This document shows, in pieces, positions 33,836 to 41,250 of a stretch of DNA of 45,862 nucleotides. Origin of the DNA: Bacteroidota bacterium (lineage in GTDB: Bacteria > Bacteroidota > Bacteroidia > Sphingobacteriales > Sphingobacteriaceae); NCBI GenBank assembly GCA_013289045.1, contig JABDAU010000024.1, positions 1 through 45,862 of the forward strand, read 5' to 3'. A program made the translations under genes and the position numbers. Positions within the stretch are counted from its first letter, which is position 1, and the number at the start of each line of letters is the position of its first letter. The notes beneath the pieces are model-generated. The model ran no database searches. It saw only the letters and a program-made list of their open reading frames with translations, and was not told the origin of the DNA.

Positions 33836-34446
33836 AAAAAATAGTTTGGCTTTTTATACTGAGCTGTTGCGTTCTGGTCGCATCGGCGCAAAGCAACGAA
33901 GTGCTGCAAAAAGCATTTCATAACAGCTATGCCGATGAAGCCAACAAAAACTACGCCGCAGCCATAAGCGATGTGATGCCTTATTATTCGGATGATAATT
34001 ACGAGATCAATATTCGCCTCGGCTGGCTGCATTATCTCAATAAAAACTATACCACTTCGCAAAGCTATTATGCCAAGGCTGTTGCGTTGAAGCCTTCATC
34101 CATCGAGGCTAAGTTTGGGTATATAAAGCCCTTGTCCTTTCTGCAAAGCTGGGACAAAGTGCTGCAGCAATATCTCGATATCATCCATATCGACCCGCAA
34201 AATACACAGGCCAATTATTGGGCAGGGGTGATCTATTATAACCACAAGCAATATGCCACCGCTATAAAATGCTTTAGGATAGTGGCCACGCTTTACCCTT
34301 ACGATTACGACGGTAACCAGATGCTGGGCTGGGCCTATTTGATGGACGGCCAGAAACCTGCCGCCAAATCCTTCTTCGAAAAAGCCCTCATCATTAAACC
34401 CGGTGATGAATCCTGCACCGATGGATTAAATAAGGCAAGCAGGTAG
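33823..34446 (+). CDS. Secreted TPR-repeat protein
   Basis: 207 residues with a signal peptide (about 1-24, ending VLVASAQSN). About five TPR-like repeats follow: EINIRLGWLHYLNKNYTTSQSYYAKAV, AKFGYIKPLSFLQSWDKVLQQYLDII, ANYWAGVIYYNHKQYATAIKCFRIV and GNQMLGWAYLMDGQKPAAKSFFEKAL. It is probably a periplasmic scaffold working with the preceding barrel, whose own TPR part is related in style. The start overlaps the preceding gene by 13 bases. It is the last gene of the pqqD operon, followed by a LytTR-type site. Confidence 0.87.
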   Translation: MEVLKKIVWLFILSCCVLVASAQSNEVLQKAFHNSYADEANKNYAAAISDVMPYYSDDNYEINIRLGWLHYLNKNYTTSQSYYAKAVALKPSSIEAKFGYIKPLSFLQSWDKVLQQYLDIIHIDPQNTQANYWAGVIYYNHKQYATAIKCFRIVATLYPYDYDGNQMLGWAYLMDGQKPAAKSFFEKALIIKPGDESCTDGLNKASR

Positions 34447-34509
34447 TCGATACAATTCCCCGCTTTATCGGGACACTGCATATAGGAAGGCTTCAGTCAC
34501 TGATATTTA
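34446..34509 (+). promoter_or_regulatory. LytTR-type tandem site upstream of the receiver-only gene
   Basis: Half-sites CGATAC (34448) and CGGGAC (34469), 21 bp apart. TGATATTTAA starts at 34501, so GATATTTA lies exactly 33 bases after the second half-site. The same ten bases occur at the same offset upstream of apsK (36064-36073). Confidence 0.55.
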
Positions 34510-34528
34510 ACTCATAAATCAGTGCATC

Positions 34529-34906
34529 ATGAAACTTTTAAAAGATCAAAAAAGAATATTACTGCTTGATACCGACAACAGCATAATAGATGCCGTTGAC
34601 GACCTGCTGCAAACAGGGAAATGGGAGGTTTTAATTACCCACAACGCCTTAAATATATACGACCAGGCATTAGCTTTCCATCCCGACCTGGTAGTGATGG
34701 ATTATCGCCTGCTGGCTGGTAAATGTGCCGGTATCTGTAATAAGCTCAGTAACGACCCGCTTTTAAAACCCGTCCCGGTTATTATCATCAGCTCAAAAAA
34801 GTCAAAAAAGATACGGACGGCAGCCAATAATTGCCAGGCTATATTTCTTAAGCCATTTGATATGGGCACGCTCATCCCGGGCATAGAATACCTGATGGCA
34901 TCCTGA
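34529..34906 (+). CDS. Stand-alone receiver-domain protein
   Basis: 125 residues with only a CheY-like receiver: acidic pair Asp14/Asp16 in ILLLDTDNSI, phospho-acceptor Asp58 in LVVMDYRLL, Ser in VIIISSKKSKK, and Lys in IFLKPFDMG. No output domain. It could act as a phosphate sink or protein-interaction switch for the LytS or PAS kinase in the window. A LytTR-type tandem site precedes it and another follows it, so it is probably its own transcription unit within the same regulon (inference). Confidence 0.88.
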   Translation: MKLLKDQKRILLLDTDNSIIDAVDDLLQTGKWEVLITHNALNIYDQALAFHPDLVVMDYRLLAGKCAGICNKLSNDPLLKPVPVIIISSKKSKKIRTAANNCQAIFLKPFDMGTLIPGIEYLMAS

Positions 34907-34916
34907 GCAATCGTTT

Positions 34917-34980
34917 ATCGACTCAATCGGCACATTCACCGATACACTTTTAAATAGCTTATAGCGCCCCGATAAATTTG
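34917..34980 (+). promoter_or_regulatory. LytTR-type tandem site and -7 box upstream of the PepSY-like lipoprotein
   Basis: Half-sites CGACTC (34919) and CGATAC (34940), 21 bp apart, in the contexts ATCGACTCA and ACCGATACACTTTTA. A perfect -7 box TAAATTTG starts at 34973, exactly 33 bases after the second half-site. The start codon is at 35017. The best-defined promoter of the group. Confidence 0.65.
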
Positions 34981-35016
34981 GATCAATCAATTTAATACCC
35001 CTAAAAATAACGAAAA

Positions 35017-35931
35017 ATGAAAGCAACAATTTACTATCCGATGATTTTGGCAGCAGTGGTGCTGTCGGTTTTTTCATCCTGTTCAAAGGAAACGAGCCAA
35101 AGCACCACCACCAAAAAAACAACTGTAACAAATGTTTCGGCTTCAACCAGCATTGCCGTGGCAGTTACCAGCGCCACGGATTCCACTACTAAGGACACTA
35201 TTTTTATGGTGAACTGTTTCCCGCCGCACAGCAAAAAGGATAGCGTGGCGTTTAGCAGCCTGCCATCGGCTATTGGCACTTATCTTACAACAAATTATTC
35301 GGGCTACACCTTTAAAACAGCCTTTAAGATCGTCGACAGCGTGGGCACCACTACAGATTACATCGTGGTGATCCAATACAATGGCGCCCCGGTAGGTTTA
35401 AAGTTTACCGCGGCAGGCGTGTTTGAGAAAGTATTGGAGCAACAGGACGGTAACCAGATGCGCGGCCAGCCGGGACGCCCCGGAGCGCCGTTCGGCGACA
35501 GGAATAACCCTAAAAAGGATACTGTTGCGCTGGCGGATATCCCGCTGGCTGTGACGGAATATTTCGTGGAGAATTATCCGTCCGACACTTTGCTGCATGC
35601 CTCGATAACGCCGGACAGCACTTATATTCTTATCAGCAAAAATAAAGGCATGTATGCGACGGCCATTTCAAAAGCGGGCAAGCTCATCAGCAGGATGCAG
35701 ATCATGTCTCCGGGCCCTGCGCCAAAGGCTGTTGCGCAGGATAAGCTGCCATCGGCTGTGCTTACTTATCTTACTACAACCTATCCGGGTTATGTATTTA
35801 ACGGGGCTTTTGTGTTGGATGGCCCGGCCGGTGTACAGGGATATGATGTTCTGATCACCGAAAACAGTACCAATTACGATGTGCGCTTTAACAGCAGCGG
35901 TAGCTTTGTGAAAGCGATAACATTACATTAA
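35017..35931 (+). CDS. PepSY-like (BLIP-fold) repeat lipoprotein
   Basis: 304 residues. A lipoprotein signal ends in SVFSSC, with lipid-acceptor Cys at about 22. A low-complexity Ser/Thr linker follows. Three repeats of the PepSY-like unit then occur at about residues 85-150, 175-240 and 245-304: LPSAIGTYLTTNYSGYTFKTAF, IPLAVTEYFVENYPSDTL and LPSAVLTYLTTTYPGYVFNGAF. These beta-lactamase-inhibitor-like domains occur in many Bacteroidota secreted proteins; their role is unclear. A Gly/Pro/Arg-rich insert (RGQPGRPGAPFGD) separates repeats one and two. Single-gene unit with a LytTR-type site and perfect -7 box before it and a terminator after it. Confidence 0.87.
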   Translation: MKATIYYPMILAAVVLSVFSSCSKETSQSTTTKKTTVTNVSASTSIAVAVTSATDSTTKDTIFMVNCFPPHSKKDSVAFSSLPSAIGTYLTTNYSGYTFKTAFKIVDSVGTTTDYIVVIQYNGAPVGLKFTAAGVFEKVLEQQDGNQMRGQPGRPGAPFGDRNNPKKDTVALADIPLAVTEYFVENYPSDTLLHASITPDSTYILISKNKGMYATAISKAGKLISRMQIMSPGPAPKAVAQDKLPSAVLTYLTTTYPGYVFNGAFVLDGPAGVQGYDVLITENSTNYDVRFNSSGSFVKAITLH

Positions 35932-35956
35932 GATAATTTTTTTTCATAGCGAGTGG

Positions 35957-35990
35957 CCCGGTTGGTTTGCGAGAAACCGCCGGGTTTTTT
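35957..35990 (+). terminator. Rho-independent terminator
   Basis: CCCGGTTGGTTT (35957-35968) pairs with AAACCGCCGGG (35974-35984) with a small internal mismatch, then TTTTTT. Ends the PepSY-like lipoprotein gene. Confidence 0.88.
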
Positions 35991-36008
35991 GTGCGCCAAT
36001 TTTCGTTC

Positions 36009-36072
36009 GTCGACACAAAAGCGACCGTCGCCGATACACTTTACGGTAAAACCCAGGCAACCCTGATATTTA
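36009..36072 (+). promoter_or_regulatory. LytTR-type tandem site upstream of apsK
   Basis: Half-sites CGACAC (36011) and CGATAC (36032), 21 bp apart, in the contexts GTCGACACA and GCCGATACACTTTACGG. GATATTTA starts at 36065, exactly 33 bases on. The apsK start codon is at 36104. Confidence 0.62.
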
Positions 36073-36103
36073 AATTAAGGTATTACTAAAAACCCTTTCT
36101 GCC

Positions 36104-36643
36104 ATGATACTTTTATTTTGCGGTTTATCCGGCGCGGGTAAATCAACATTGGCCAACAGCATCAAGCTAAAATTGGATGAAATTAACCTCCCGGTTGAGA
36201 TCATAGACGGCGACGAATACCGCCAGGTGATCAGCAAGGACCTGTCATTCAGCAAGGCCGACCGCTGCGAAAATATCCGCCGGCTGGCGTTTGTGGCCAA
36301 TAAATTCGCATCGCATGGTATTATCCCTATTATCAGCGCTATAAACCCTTATGATGAGATAAGGAATGAGCTGAGGAACGAATTTCCGGAGATGCGGCTT
36401 ATTTATGTGGACTGCCCGGTTGACGTGCTCAAAAAGCGCGACACAAAGGGTTTATACCGCAAGGCATTCCTGCCTGATGGCTCTCCCGGCAAAATCTATA
36501 ATCTTACCGGCGTCAACGACCAGTTTGACATTCCCCAAAACCCCGACCTGCGCCTGGATACTTCAGCACGCTCGGTAAAGCAATGCACCGACATGTTGTT
36601 CGACTTTATAATCGGTAATATCCTGATGAAGGCTGGTGCTTAA
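36104..36643 (+). CDS. cysC: Adenylyl-sulfate (APS) kinase
   Basis: 179 residues, slightly short of the ~200 usual for APS kinase. P-loop GLSGAGKST at residues 7-15, IIDGDEYR substrate strand, the family motif DLSFSKADRCENIRR, KGLYRKA, and the late GVNDQFDIPQNPDLRLDT segment (read in parts). It phosphorylates adenosine 5'-phosphosulfate to PAPS, the sulfate donor. No ATP sulfurylase, PAPS reductase or sulfotransferase gene is in the window, so it stands apart from the usual cysDNC cluster. Its upstream region has the full LytTR-type tandem site, so I infer the same regulon as the pqqD operon. The ATG at 36104 is the natural start, right before the P-loop strand. Confidence 0.92.
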   Translation: MILLFCGLSGAGKSTLANSIKLKLDEINLPVEIIDGDEYRQVISKDLSFSKADRCENIRRLAFVANKFASHGIIPIISAINPYDEIRNELRNEFPEMRLIYVDCPVDVLKKRDTKGLYRKAFLPDGSPGKIYNLTGVNDQFDIPQNPDLRLDTSARSVKQCTDMLFDFIIGNILMKAGA

Positions 36644-36689
36644 ATGATCATAAAGTTCCATCAAATTACTGCTTTTTTAATCATTTTGC

Positions 36690-36847
36690 AGCAAAAAGCG
36701 TAGCATTTAATTTGTGCGATTCTGTAGGATTTTAAAATTGTATTTACTTGTATACCAGCTATTTAAATATAGCATTACCTGTAGCAAAGTGTAGCATTTC
36801 GTAGCTTTTTACTGTGTGTAGGTGTAGCTATATGCTACATAGCTACG
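36690..36847 (+). repeat. GTAGC-iterated element, copy 2
   Basis: GTAGC/GCTAC words recur at least seven times. The core GTAGCAAAGTGTAGCAT (36781-36797) is identical to the one in copy 1 (3861-3877, opposite strand). It begins AAAAAGCGTAGCATT and ends in an inverted GTAGCTATATGCTAC (36823-36838 region). It occupies most of the intergenic space between apsK and the convergent T9SS gene; no gene seen there. Confidence 0.55.
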
Positions 36848-36926
36848 CCTTCTATCCTAATGCTGGTGCGCGCGCCACGCGTTCCTTAAAGGATATTCCA
36901 TTCTGAGCAACTTTATTCACGAAATA

Positions 36927-38675
36927 TCACCGCAACAAAGTTATCGAACCGCCCTGTGTTACTTTTGTGTGGTAATAATCATTTTTACCTTCAAACACCC
37001 AGTAATAAGTGCCCGCCGGCAGCGGTTTGCCATCCATCGTGCCGTCCCACTGCGCGGTTGACGATGTGGTTTGGAACATGAGCTGACCGCTGCGGTTGAA
37101 TACTTTCAATGATTTAAATTCTGCCAATCCCACTATCGTCACAAAGAAATAATCGTTTATACCATCGCCGTTAGGGGTAAAAGTATTAACTGCGTTTACT
37201 GTAGGCGGCGGTGGCGGCCCGATATGAACATTTACAGGCACGCTGGTAAAACATCCCGTTTCGTTACTGGTGGCCTTTATATAATAGGTTCCGGTTTTGC
37301 TCACATATTGGTAGTTTACTAATGGCGCCTTCAGGCTTGCATCGGTATAATAACTATAAGTGAGAACGGAGCTATGAGTGAACGTTTTAGATATATCAAC
37401 CGTTGCCGGGTACAATACTTCCGGCGGGTTTGTAACTGTTAATGGGGGGCTGCCGATAAACACCTGTACGGGCAAAAGATTGGTGCATCCCTCGGGGTTT
37501 TGCGCCCTGATGTAGTAAACACCGCTTGTACTGACCTGGTTGGGCTGGTACAGGTATTGCGTGCCGATGGAATCGGTATAATAGGTATAAGTAAGATTGC
37601 TGCTGCTGCCGGTCGTAACAGATGCTGCTGTAAGATCGACCGTACTGCCAGGGCAGGCGAATACCGTATCTTTTACCGTAAAGGTAAAACCTGCATTTAT
37701 GCGCGTTACATCGGCATATATGGTATCCAAACAGCCCAGGCCATTTTGCGGAACTAACACCACTGCATATTTTGTTTGGTCAGGCGGGGGCGGGGTGATG
37801 GATAATGCCTGCGTTGCGCTCAATTGTTTTGAAAAATCGGCATTGTACCATGCATAAGTACCAAAGCCGCCCGGGGCCAGCATGGTTATCGATTTTTGGC
37901 CGCTGCAATAATTAGCGCCCGTTATCGGCGATCCGCAAGCCTCATTTACATCAAGATAAGCATAGCCAAAATGCTCGCCAAGCGTACAATCGTTTGTGGT
38001 AAACTCCATGCGCATTGTTTTGCCGGCATAACCGGCAAGGTGTATGGTTGCGGGCGCCCAGTCCTTATAATAAACAATACCGGTTTTGGGCGAGACAGGG
38101 GCCGGTTTAAACCCAGGCAAAGCTGCCGATGCAATAAAGTCGAACGAGGCGCAGGTTACCTGCTGCGGGGGCATAGTTAAACCATTAGCAGAAATGGTAT
38201 CAGGGCTATCGGTCAGGTCGAAAGTGTTTACAGTAAAACGGGGCTGTTGGGATGGCATATGGTTGGGGTTTTGCAGCACAACCGCATAATAGAAAGTTAT
38301 ATCGTAAACAGCAGCCGTTGGCGGTACTGTAAATGTGTATGTTACCCGCTCGGCCCTTGCGCCTCCTTCCCCGTTACCGAGCATAATGGAGTAATTACCG
38401 CCATAGGGGCAAAGCGTAGGAAAATTTCCGTATGGATCGAGCTTAGGGTAGGAGTTGGAGTCGATTATGGTTTGCCTGTTGCTGATCGGCACCGTAGAGA
38501 TCACGCTGATAACGCCGGCCTTGTTTATGCCTCCTGTATCGCATTGCCAGCCCGAAAGTGTGCCTGTTTCGAAACCAATATTACCCGGCGGACAGCTTGT
38601 TTCTGAACCTTGCGCATGTATATTAAATGCCATGCACAAAATTGTGGCAGTAAACAATAGCTTAAGGGAATGCAT
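36927..38675 (-). CDS. T9SS type B sorting-domain secreted protein
   Basis: 582 residues. Signal peptide at about 1-21 (ending FNIHAQ). An adhesin-like beta-sandwich lies at about 28-245, starting CPPGNIGFETGTLSGWQC. Then come three Ig-like repeats with paired Cys motifs (about 255-475, for example YYIRAQNPEGCTNLLPVQVFIG and YYIKATSNETGCFTSVPVNVHIG). The C-terminal gliding-motility (CHU_C) sorting domain occupies about 490-582: NTFTPNGDGINDYFFV, LKVFNRSGQLMF, WDGTMDGKPLPAGTYYWVFE. This domain directs export through the type IX system and surface attachment. Probably a cell-surface adhesin or matrix protein. Single minus-strand gene. Confidence 0.92.
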   Translation of the reverse strand: MHSLKLLFTATILCMAFNIHAQGSETSCPPGNIGFETGTLSGWQCDTGGINKAGVISVISTVPISNRQTIIDSNSYPKLDPYGNFPTLCPYGGNYSIMLGNGEGGARAERVTYTFTVPPTAAVYDITFYYAVVLQNPNHMPSQQPRFTVNTFDLTDSPDTISANGLTMPPQQVTCASFDFIASAALPGFKPAPVSPKTGIVYYKDWAPATIHLAGYAGKTMRMEFTTNDCTLGEHFGYAYLDVNEACGSPITGANYCSGQKSITMLAPGGFGTYAWYNADFSKQLSATQALSITPPPPDQTKYAVVLVPQNGLGCLDTIYADVTRINAGFTFTVKDTVFACPGSTVDLTAASVTTGSSSNLTYTYYTDSIGTQYLYQPNQVSTSGVYYIRAQNPEGCTNLLPVQVFIGSPPLTVTNPPEVLYPATVDISKTFTHSSVLTYSYYTDASLKAPLVNYQYVSKTGTYYIKATSNETGCFTSVPVNVHIGPPPPPTVNAVNTFTPNGDGINDYFFVTIVGLAEFKSLKVFNRSGQLMFQTTSSTAQWDGTMDGKPLPAGTYYWVFEGKNDYYHTKVTQGGSITLLR

Positions 38676-38851
38676 GGATAAATATAGCTTATTTATTGGC
38701 CGTAAAATTTGTAAAATATACGATACAATTTTTAATAGTGTTGCTTCGGCAAGCTAATAAAGTTAAATGAATGTATAATTATAAAGAGGTGATAACCAAA
38801 ACTTAATATCCTGATTGTTTCTCTTGGTACGGATATTGTTTTAACTAACCT

Positions 38852-39214
38852 ATGCATAAGCTAAAAAAATATACGCTCATCCGCACTACAGCAATGCTGG
38901 TGATGATGGCGTATGTTTTTATAATGGTTGCTTACCTGTTTTTTACCCCGGTATTTCAAAACAACGGCCCCTCAGGCAATGCCGGGCTTACGGTTAACAC
39001 CCAGCTAATTTACAACCTCATCCGCACCAACAGGTGTATGATGAATGATAATAAGCCTGCGAAATCACAGGTAAAGCTATATGCAGCGCATTTTATTTCA
39101 CAAAAGTCCATTACAGGCAAAACCCCTTTATTACTGGCCGGAAATACTTCCGCTCTATATTTTTTGATCGATCATCATTTCGCTTACCTGAGCAATCGCG
39201 TATTGCGGATCTGA
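38852..39214 (+). CDS. Hypothetical small membrane protein
   Basis: 120 residues with one hydrophobic segment at about 10-33 (TTAMLVMMAYVFIMVAYLFF) after a basic MHKLKKYTLIR start, so probably an N-terminal anchor. The rest is polar and not recognised. No clear promoter or operon partner. Codon use looks normal for the window. Function unknown. Confidence 0.6.
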   Translation: MHKLKKYTLIRTTAMLVMMAYVFIMVAYLFFTPVFQNNGPSGNAGLTVNTQLIYNLIRTNRCMMNDNKPAKSQVKLYAAHFISQKSITGKTPLLLAGNTSALYFLIDHHFAYLSNRVLRI

Positions 39215-39325
39215 AAATTACATTCACAGCTAGTCCTTTTTGAATTATTTCAAAATCGTGTAATGGCAATGCCCATTGCATTAATTGTGTTGTAAATTTT
39301 ATTTGATCAAAAGAAAATTAATATC

Positions 39326-39820
39326 ATGAAAACTTTAAAATCTGTTATTCTTATTGCAGTAATAGGAATATCATCATACAGTGCTATGGCACAAAAGAAA
39401 ATTGCAAATGTACCTGCCGTAGTGAGTTCAGCATTTACCAGTCAATATCCCCAGGCCGGTTTAAAAGGCTGGAGCATGGATAGGGGACAATATATCGCCA
39501 CATTCAAATACAATAATCGCGACTGGACGGCGCATTATTCGGCCGATGGCAACTGGTTGCGCAGCGAGCGAAACATTAAGCATATGGCCAACTTACCTGC
39601 TGAAGTACGCATGGCAGTAAGGAGCAGTAAATACGCCAGCTATCACATAGATGAAATGGCACGGCTGCAAATGCCCGATCATAGCTACCAGTACCGTTTA
39701 AGCGTAGACAATAACAATGGTAACCCAACAGCTTACCAGGGCGTAGGCGGGCTGGATAATGAAAATTTGTTTTACAGTGAACACGGCCGTTTAATAAGAA
39801 CTGCCAGTGGGAATGAGTAA
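39326..39820 (+). CDS. PepSY-like secreted protein
   Basis: 164 residues with a signal peptide (about 1-22, ending SYSAMAQ). One and a half PepSY-like (BLIP-fold) units follow: VPAVVSSAFTSQYPQAGLKGWSMDRGQYIATF, then LPAEVRMAVRSSKYASYHIDEMARLQMPDHSYQYRLSV (read in parts). The family is the same as the three-repeat lipoprotein at 35017, but this one has no lipobox. Role unknown; probably periplasmic. Single-gene unit, followed by the nested inverted repeat. Confidence 0.82.
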   Translation: MKTLKSVILIAVIGISSYSAMAQKKIANVPAVVSSAFTSQYPQAGLKGWSMDRGQYIATFKYNNRDWTAHYSADGNWLRSERNIKHMANLPAEVRMAVRSSKYASYHIDEMARLQMPDHSYQYRLSVDNNNGNPTAYQGVGGLDNENLFYSEHGRLIRTASGNE

Positions 39821-39855
39821 AACCTAATTAGGTTAATGAAGAAGATTCGCCCGCA

Positions 39856-40154
39856 GGGAAATCGCTTTTAAAATGAGTTGCTCCAGATTCCCTCTTGAGA
39901 GAGTAATAGCCCATAAAAAGACAGTGCTTTTTTATTCCCTCCCTGGGGAGGGGTGTGGGTGCCTGAGTGCAAAGGCAGGGAGGGGTTTGGTCGTTATGCA
40001 AATCGCATAAACCCCTCCCTACGCCCTCCCAAGGGAGGGAATCGCACAGGCCAGCCCATAAAGAAGCATCGTCTGTCAAATGGTGGGCTATTACTCTCGA
40101 GAGGGGAACCAAAATCAGTTACAGTCTCAGCAAACTTCTAAAAAGCGATTTCCC
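39856..40154. repeat. Nested inverted-repeat region (~300 bp)
   Basis: Outer arms: GGGAAATCGCTTTT (39856-39869) / AAAAGCGATTTCCC (40141-40154), and GAGAGTAATAGCCCA (39899-39913) / TGGGCTATTACTCTC (40084-40098), both perfect. Middle arms: ATTCCCTCCCT (39934-39944) / AGGGAGGGAAT (40032-40042). Inner arms: GGGAGGGGTTT (39978-39988) / AAACCCCTCCC (40009-40019). Four nested perfect stems in one 299-bp stretch with no credible gene. Looks like a MITE-like or composite dispersed element, with a smaller element inserted inside an older one. The rest of the 587-base gene-free space (to 40407) holds a terminator and a -7 box. Confidence 0.82.
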
Positions 40155-40158
40155 CGGG

Positions 40159-40190
40159 ATCCCCTGGTATAATGCCGGGGGATTTTTTTG
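40159..40190 (+). terminator. Rho-independent terminator
   Basis: ATCCCCTGG (40159-40167) and CCGGGGGAT (40175-40183) pair, with one G-T pair, around a 7-base loop, then TTTTTTT. It lies about 340 bases after the PepSY-like gene, right after the nested repeat. Confidence 0.75.
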
Positions 40191-40383
40191 TACGATAGCC
40201 GTAGAAAACAGCAGCTGAAGCATTTTTCTCTGTGTTCTTTGTGTTTCTTTCTCTGAGCCCTCTGTGGTTAAATGGCTTTTTATAGAAAAATGTTGGTAAT
40301 CAAGTAGTTATATGTGGATAGATTGCCGCATCGCTTTTGTTAACACATAACTATTAATTAACAATAGCCTAATATTGGCAGGG

Positions 40384-40391
40384 TAAATTTG
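40384..40391 (+). promoter_or_regulatory. -7 box TAAATTTG of the PLC/GDPD-like gene
   Basis: A perfect TAnnTTTG match 17 bases before the ATG at 40408; the leader would be very short. No clear -33 element. Confidence 0.45.
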
Positions 40392-40407
40392 AGTCAATAA
40401 TAAAACG

Positions 40408-41250
40408 ATGCACACCGTGAAAATTACCCCCAGGCGCATTCAATTATTAACCTTATTGCTTCTGCCGATTTTTATCAGCCTTAAAGCTTACCCCCAAAAC
40501 ATTTCGCTCCCCAACGCTTACGCACACAACGACTACTGGCACAAAAGGCCTTTGTACGATGCGCTGGACAATGGTTTCACCCATATCGAAGCGGATATTT
40601 ATTTGCGGGACGGTCAGCTGGTAGTAGCGCACTTGTTGCCGCGGTTAAGGATGCAAAAAACGTTAGACAGTTTATACCTTAAACCTTTGGCCAGTTGCAT
40701 TAATGGCAGTAACAGGGAGTTCACCTGCCCGGACTACCCCGTAATGCTGATGATCGATATAAAGTCGGCGGCTGGCAGTACTTATATCGCCTTAAGGCAA
40801 TTGCTTGAGAAATATCGGCCGTTGCTATCGTCGTGTAAGGACGGTGTCTTTAAACAGGGCAAGATCACCATAGTGCTTACCGGGCACAAGCCTGTGGAAT
40901 TGCTGCGCAAAGAGACCGACCGCATTGCATTTGTGGATGAAGACCTGATGCAGGTACAGAAGGACACAATAAATCAGAATTTTTATGAAACGGCCAGCTG
41001 CCGCTATTCGCGCATGTTGGACTGGATAGGAGAGGGACCTATACCATTAAAGCAACATGAGCATTTATGCGAGTTTGTGAGGGCCGCGCACCACCTGGGC
41101 AAGAAGGTGCGTTTATGGGCCTCGCCCGAAAATAAAGCGGTTTGGAACGAGCTTTTGAACTGTGGTGTGGATCTGATCAATACCGATCAATTGGATAATT
41201 TGAAAAACTTTCTACTCTATGATGTCAAGGTTTATGCTAAAGTTAATTAA
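40408..41250 (+). CDS. PI-PLC/GDPD-like (TIM-barrel) secreted phosphodiesterase family protein
   Basis: 280 residues with a signal peptide (about 1-30, ending LKAYPQN). The GDPD/PLC-like core begins NAYAHNDYWHKRPLYDALDNGFTHIEADIYLRDGQLVVAH (read in parts). The first His/Asn pair, the IEADI acidic pair and the VAH His are the expected metal and catalytic residues. Later LMIDIKSA and VRLWASPENKAVWNELLNCGVDLINTDQL (read in parts) match the uncharacterised PI-PLCc_GDPD-like subgroup. It would hydrolyse a phosphodiester in the periplasm, perhaps lipid headgroups. Monocistronic. Confidence 0.87.
   Translation: MHTVKITPRRIQLLTLLLLPIFISLKAYPQNISLPNAYAHNDYWHKRPLYDALDNGFTHIEADIYLRDGQLVVAHLLPRLRMQKTLDSLYLKPLASCINGSNREFTCPDYPVMLMIDIKSAAGSTYIALRQLLEKYRPLLSSCKDGVFKQGKITIVLTGHKPVELLRKETDRIAFVDEDLMQVQKDTINQNFYETASCRYSRMLDWIGEGPIPLKQHEHLCEFVRAAHHLGKKVRLWASPENKAVWNELLNCGVDLINTDQLDNLKNFLLYDVKVYAKVN

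Noticed and set aside
39856..40154. CRISPR array or insertion sequence
   Set aside because: The repeats are inverted and nested, not regularly spaced direct repeats, and there is no transposase or cas gene in the window.
39828..40218. Several 60-94 residue open frames on both strands
   Set aside because: All run through the nested inverted repeat; the composition mirrors the palindromes and no homology is evident.
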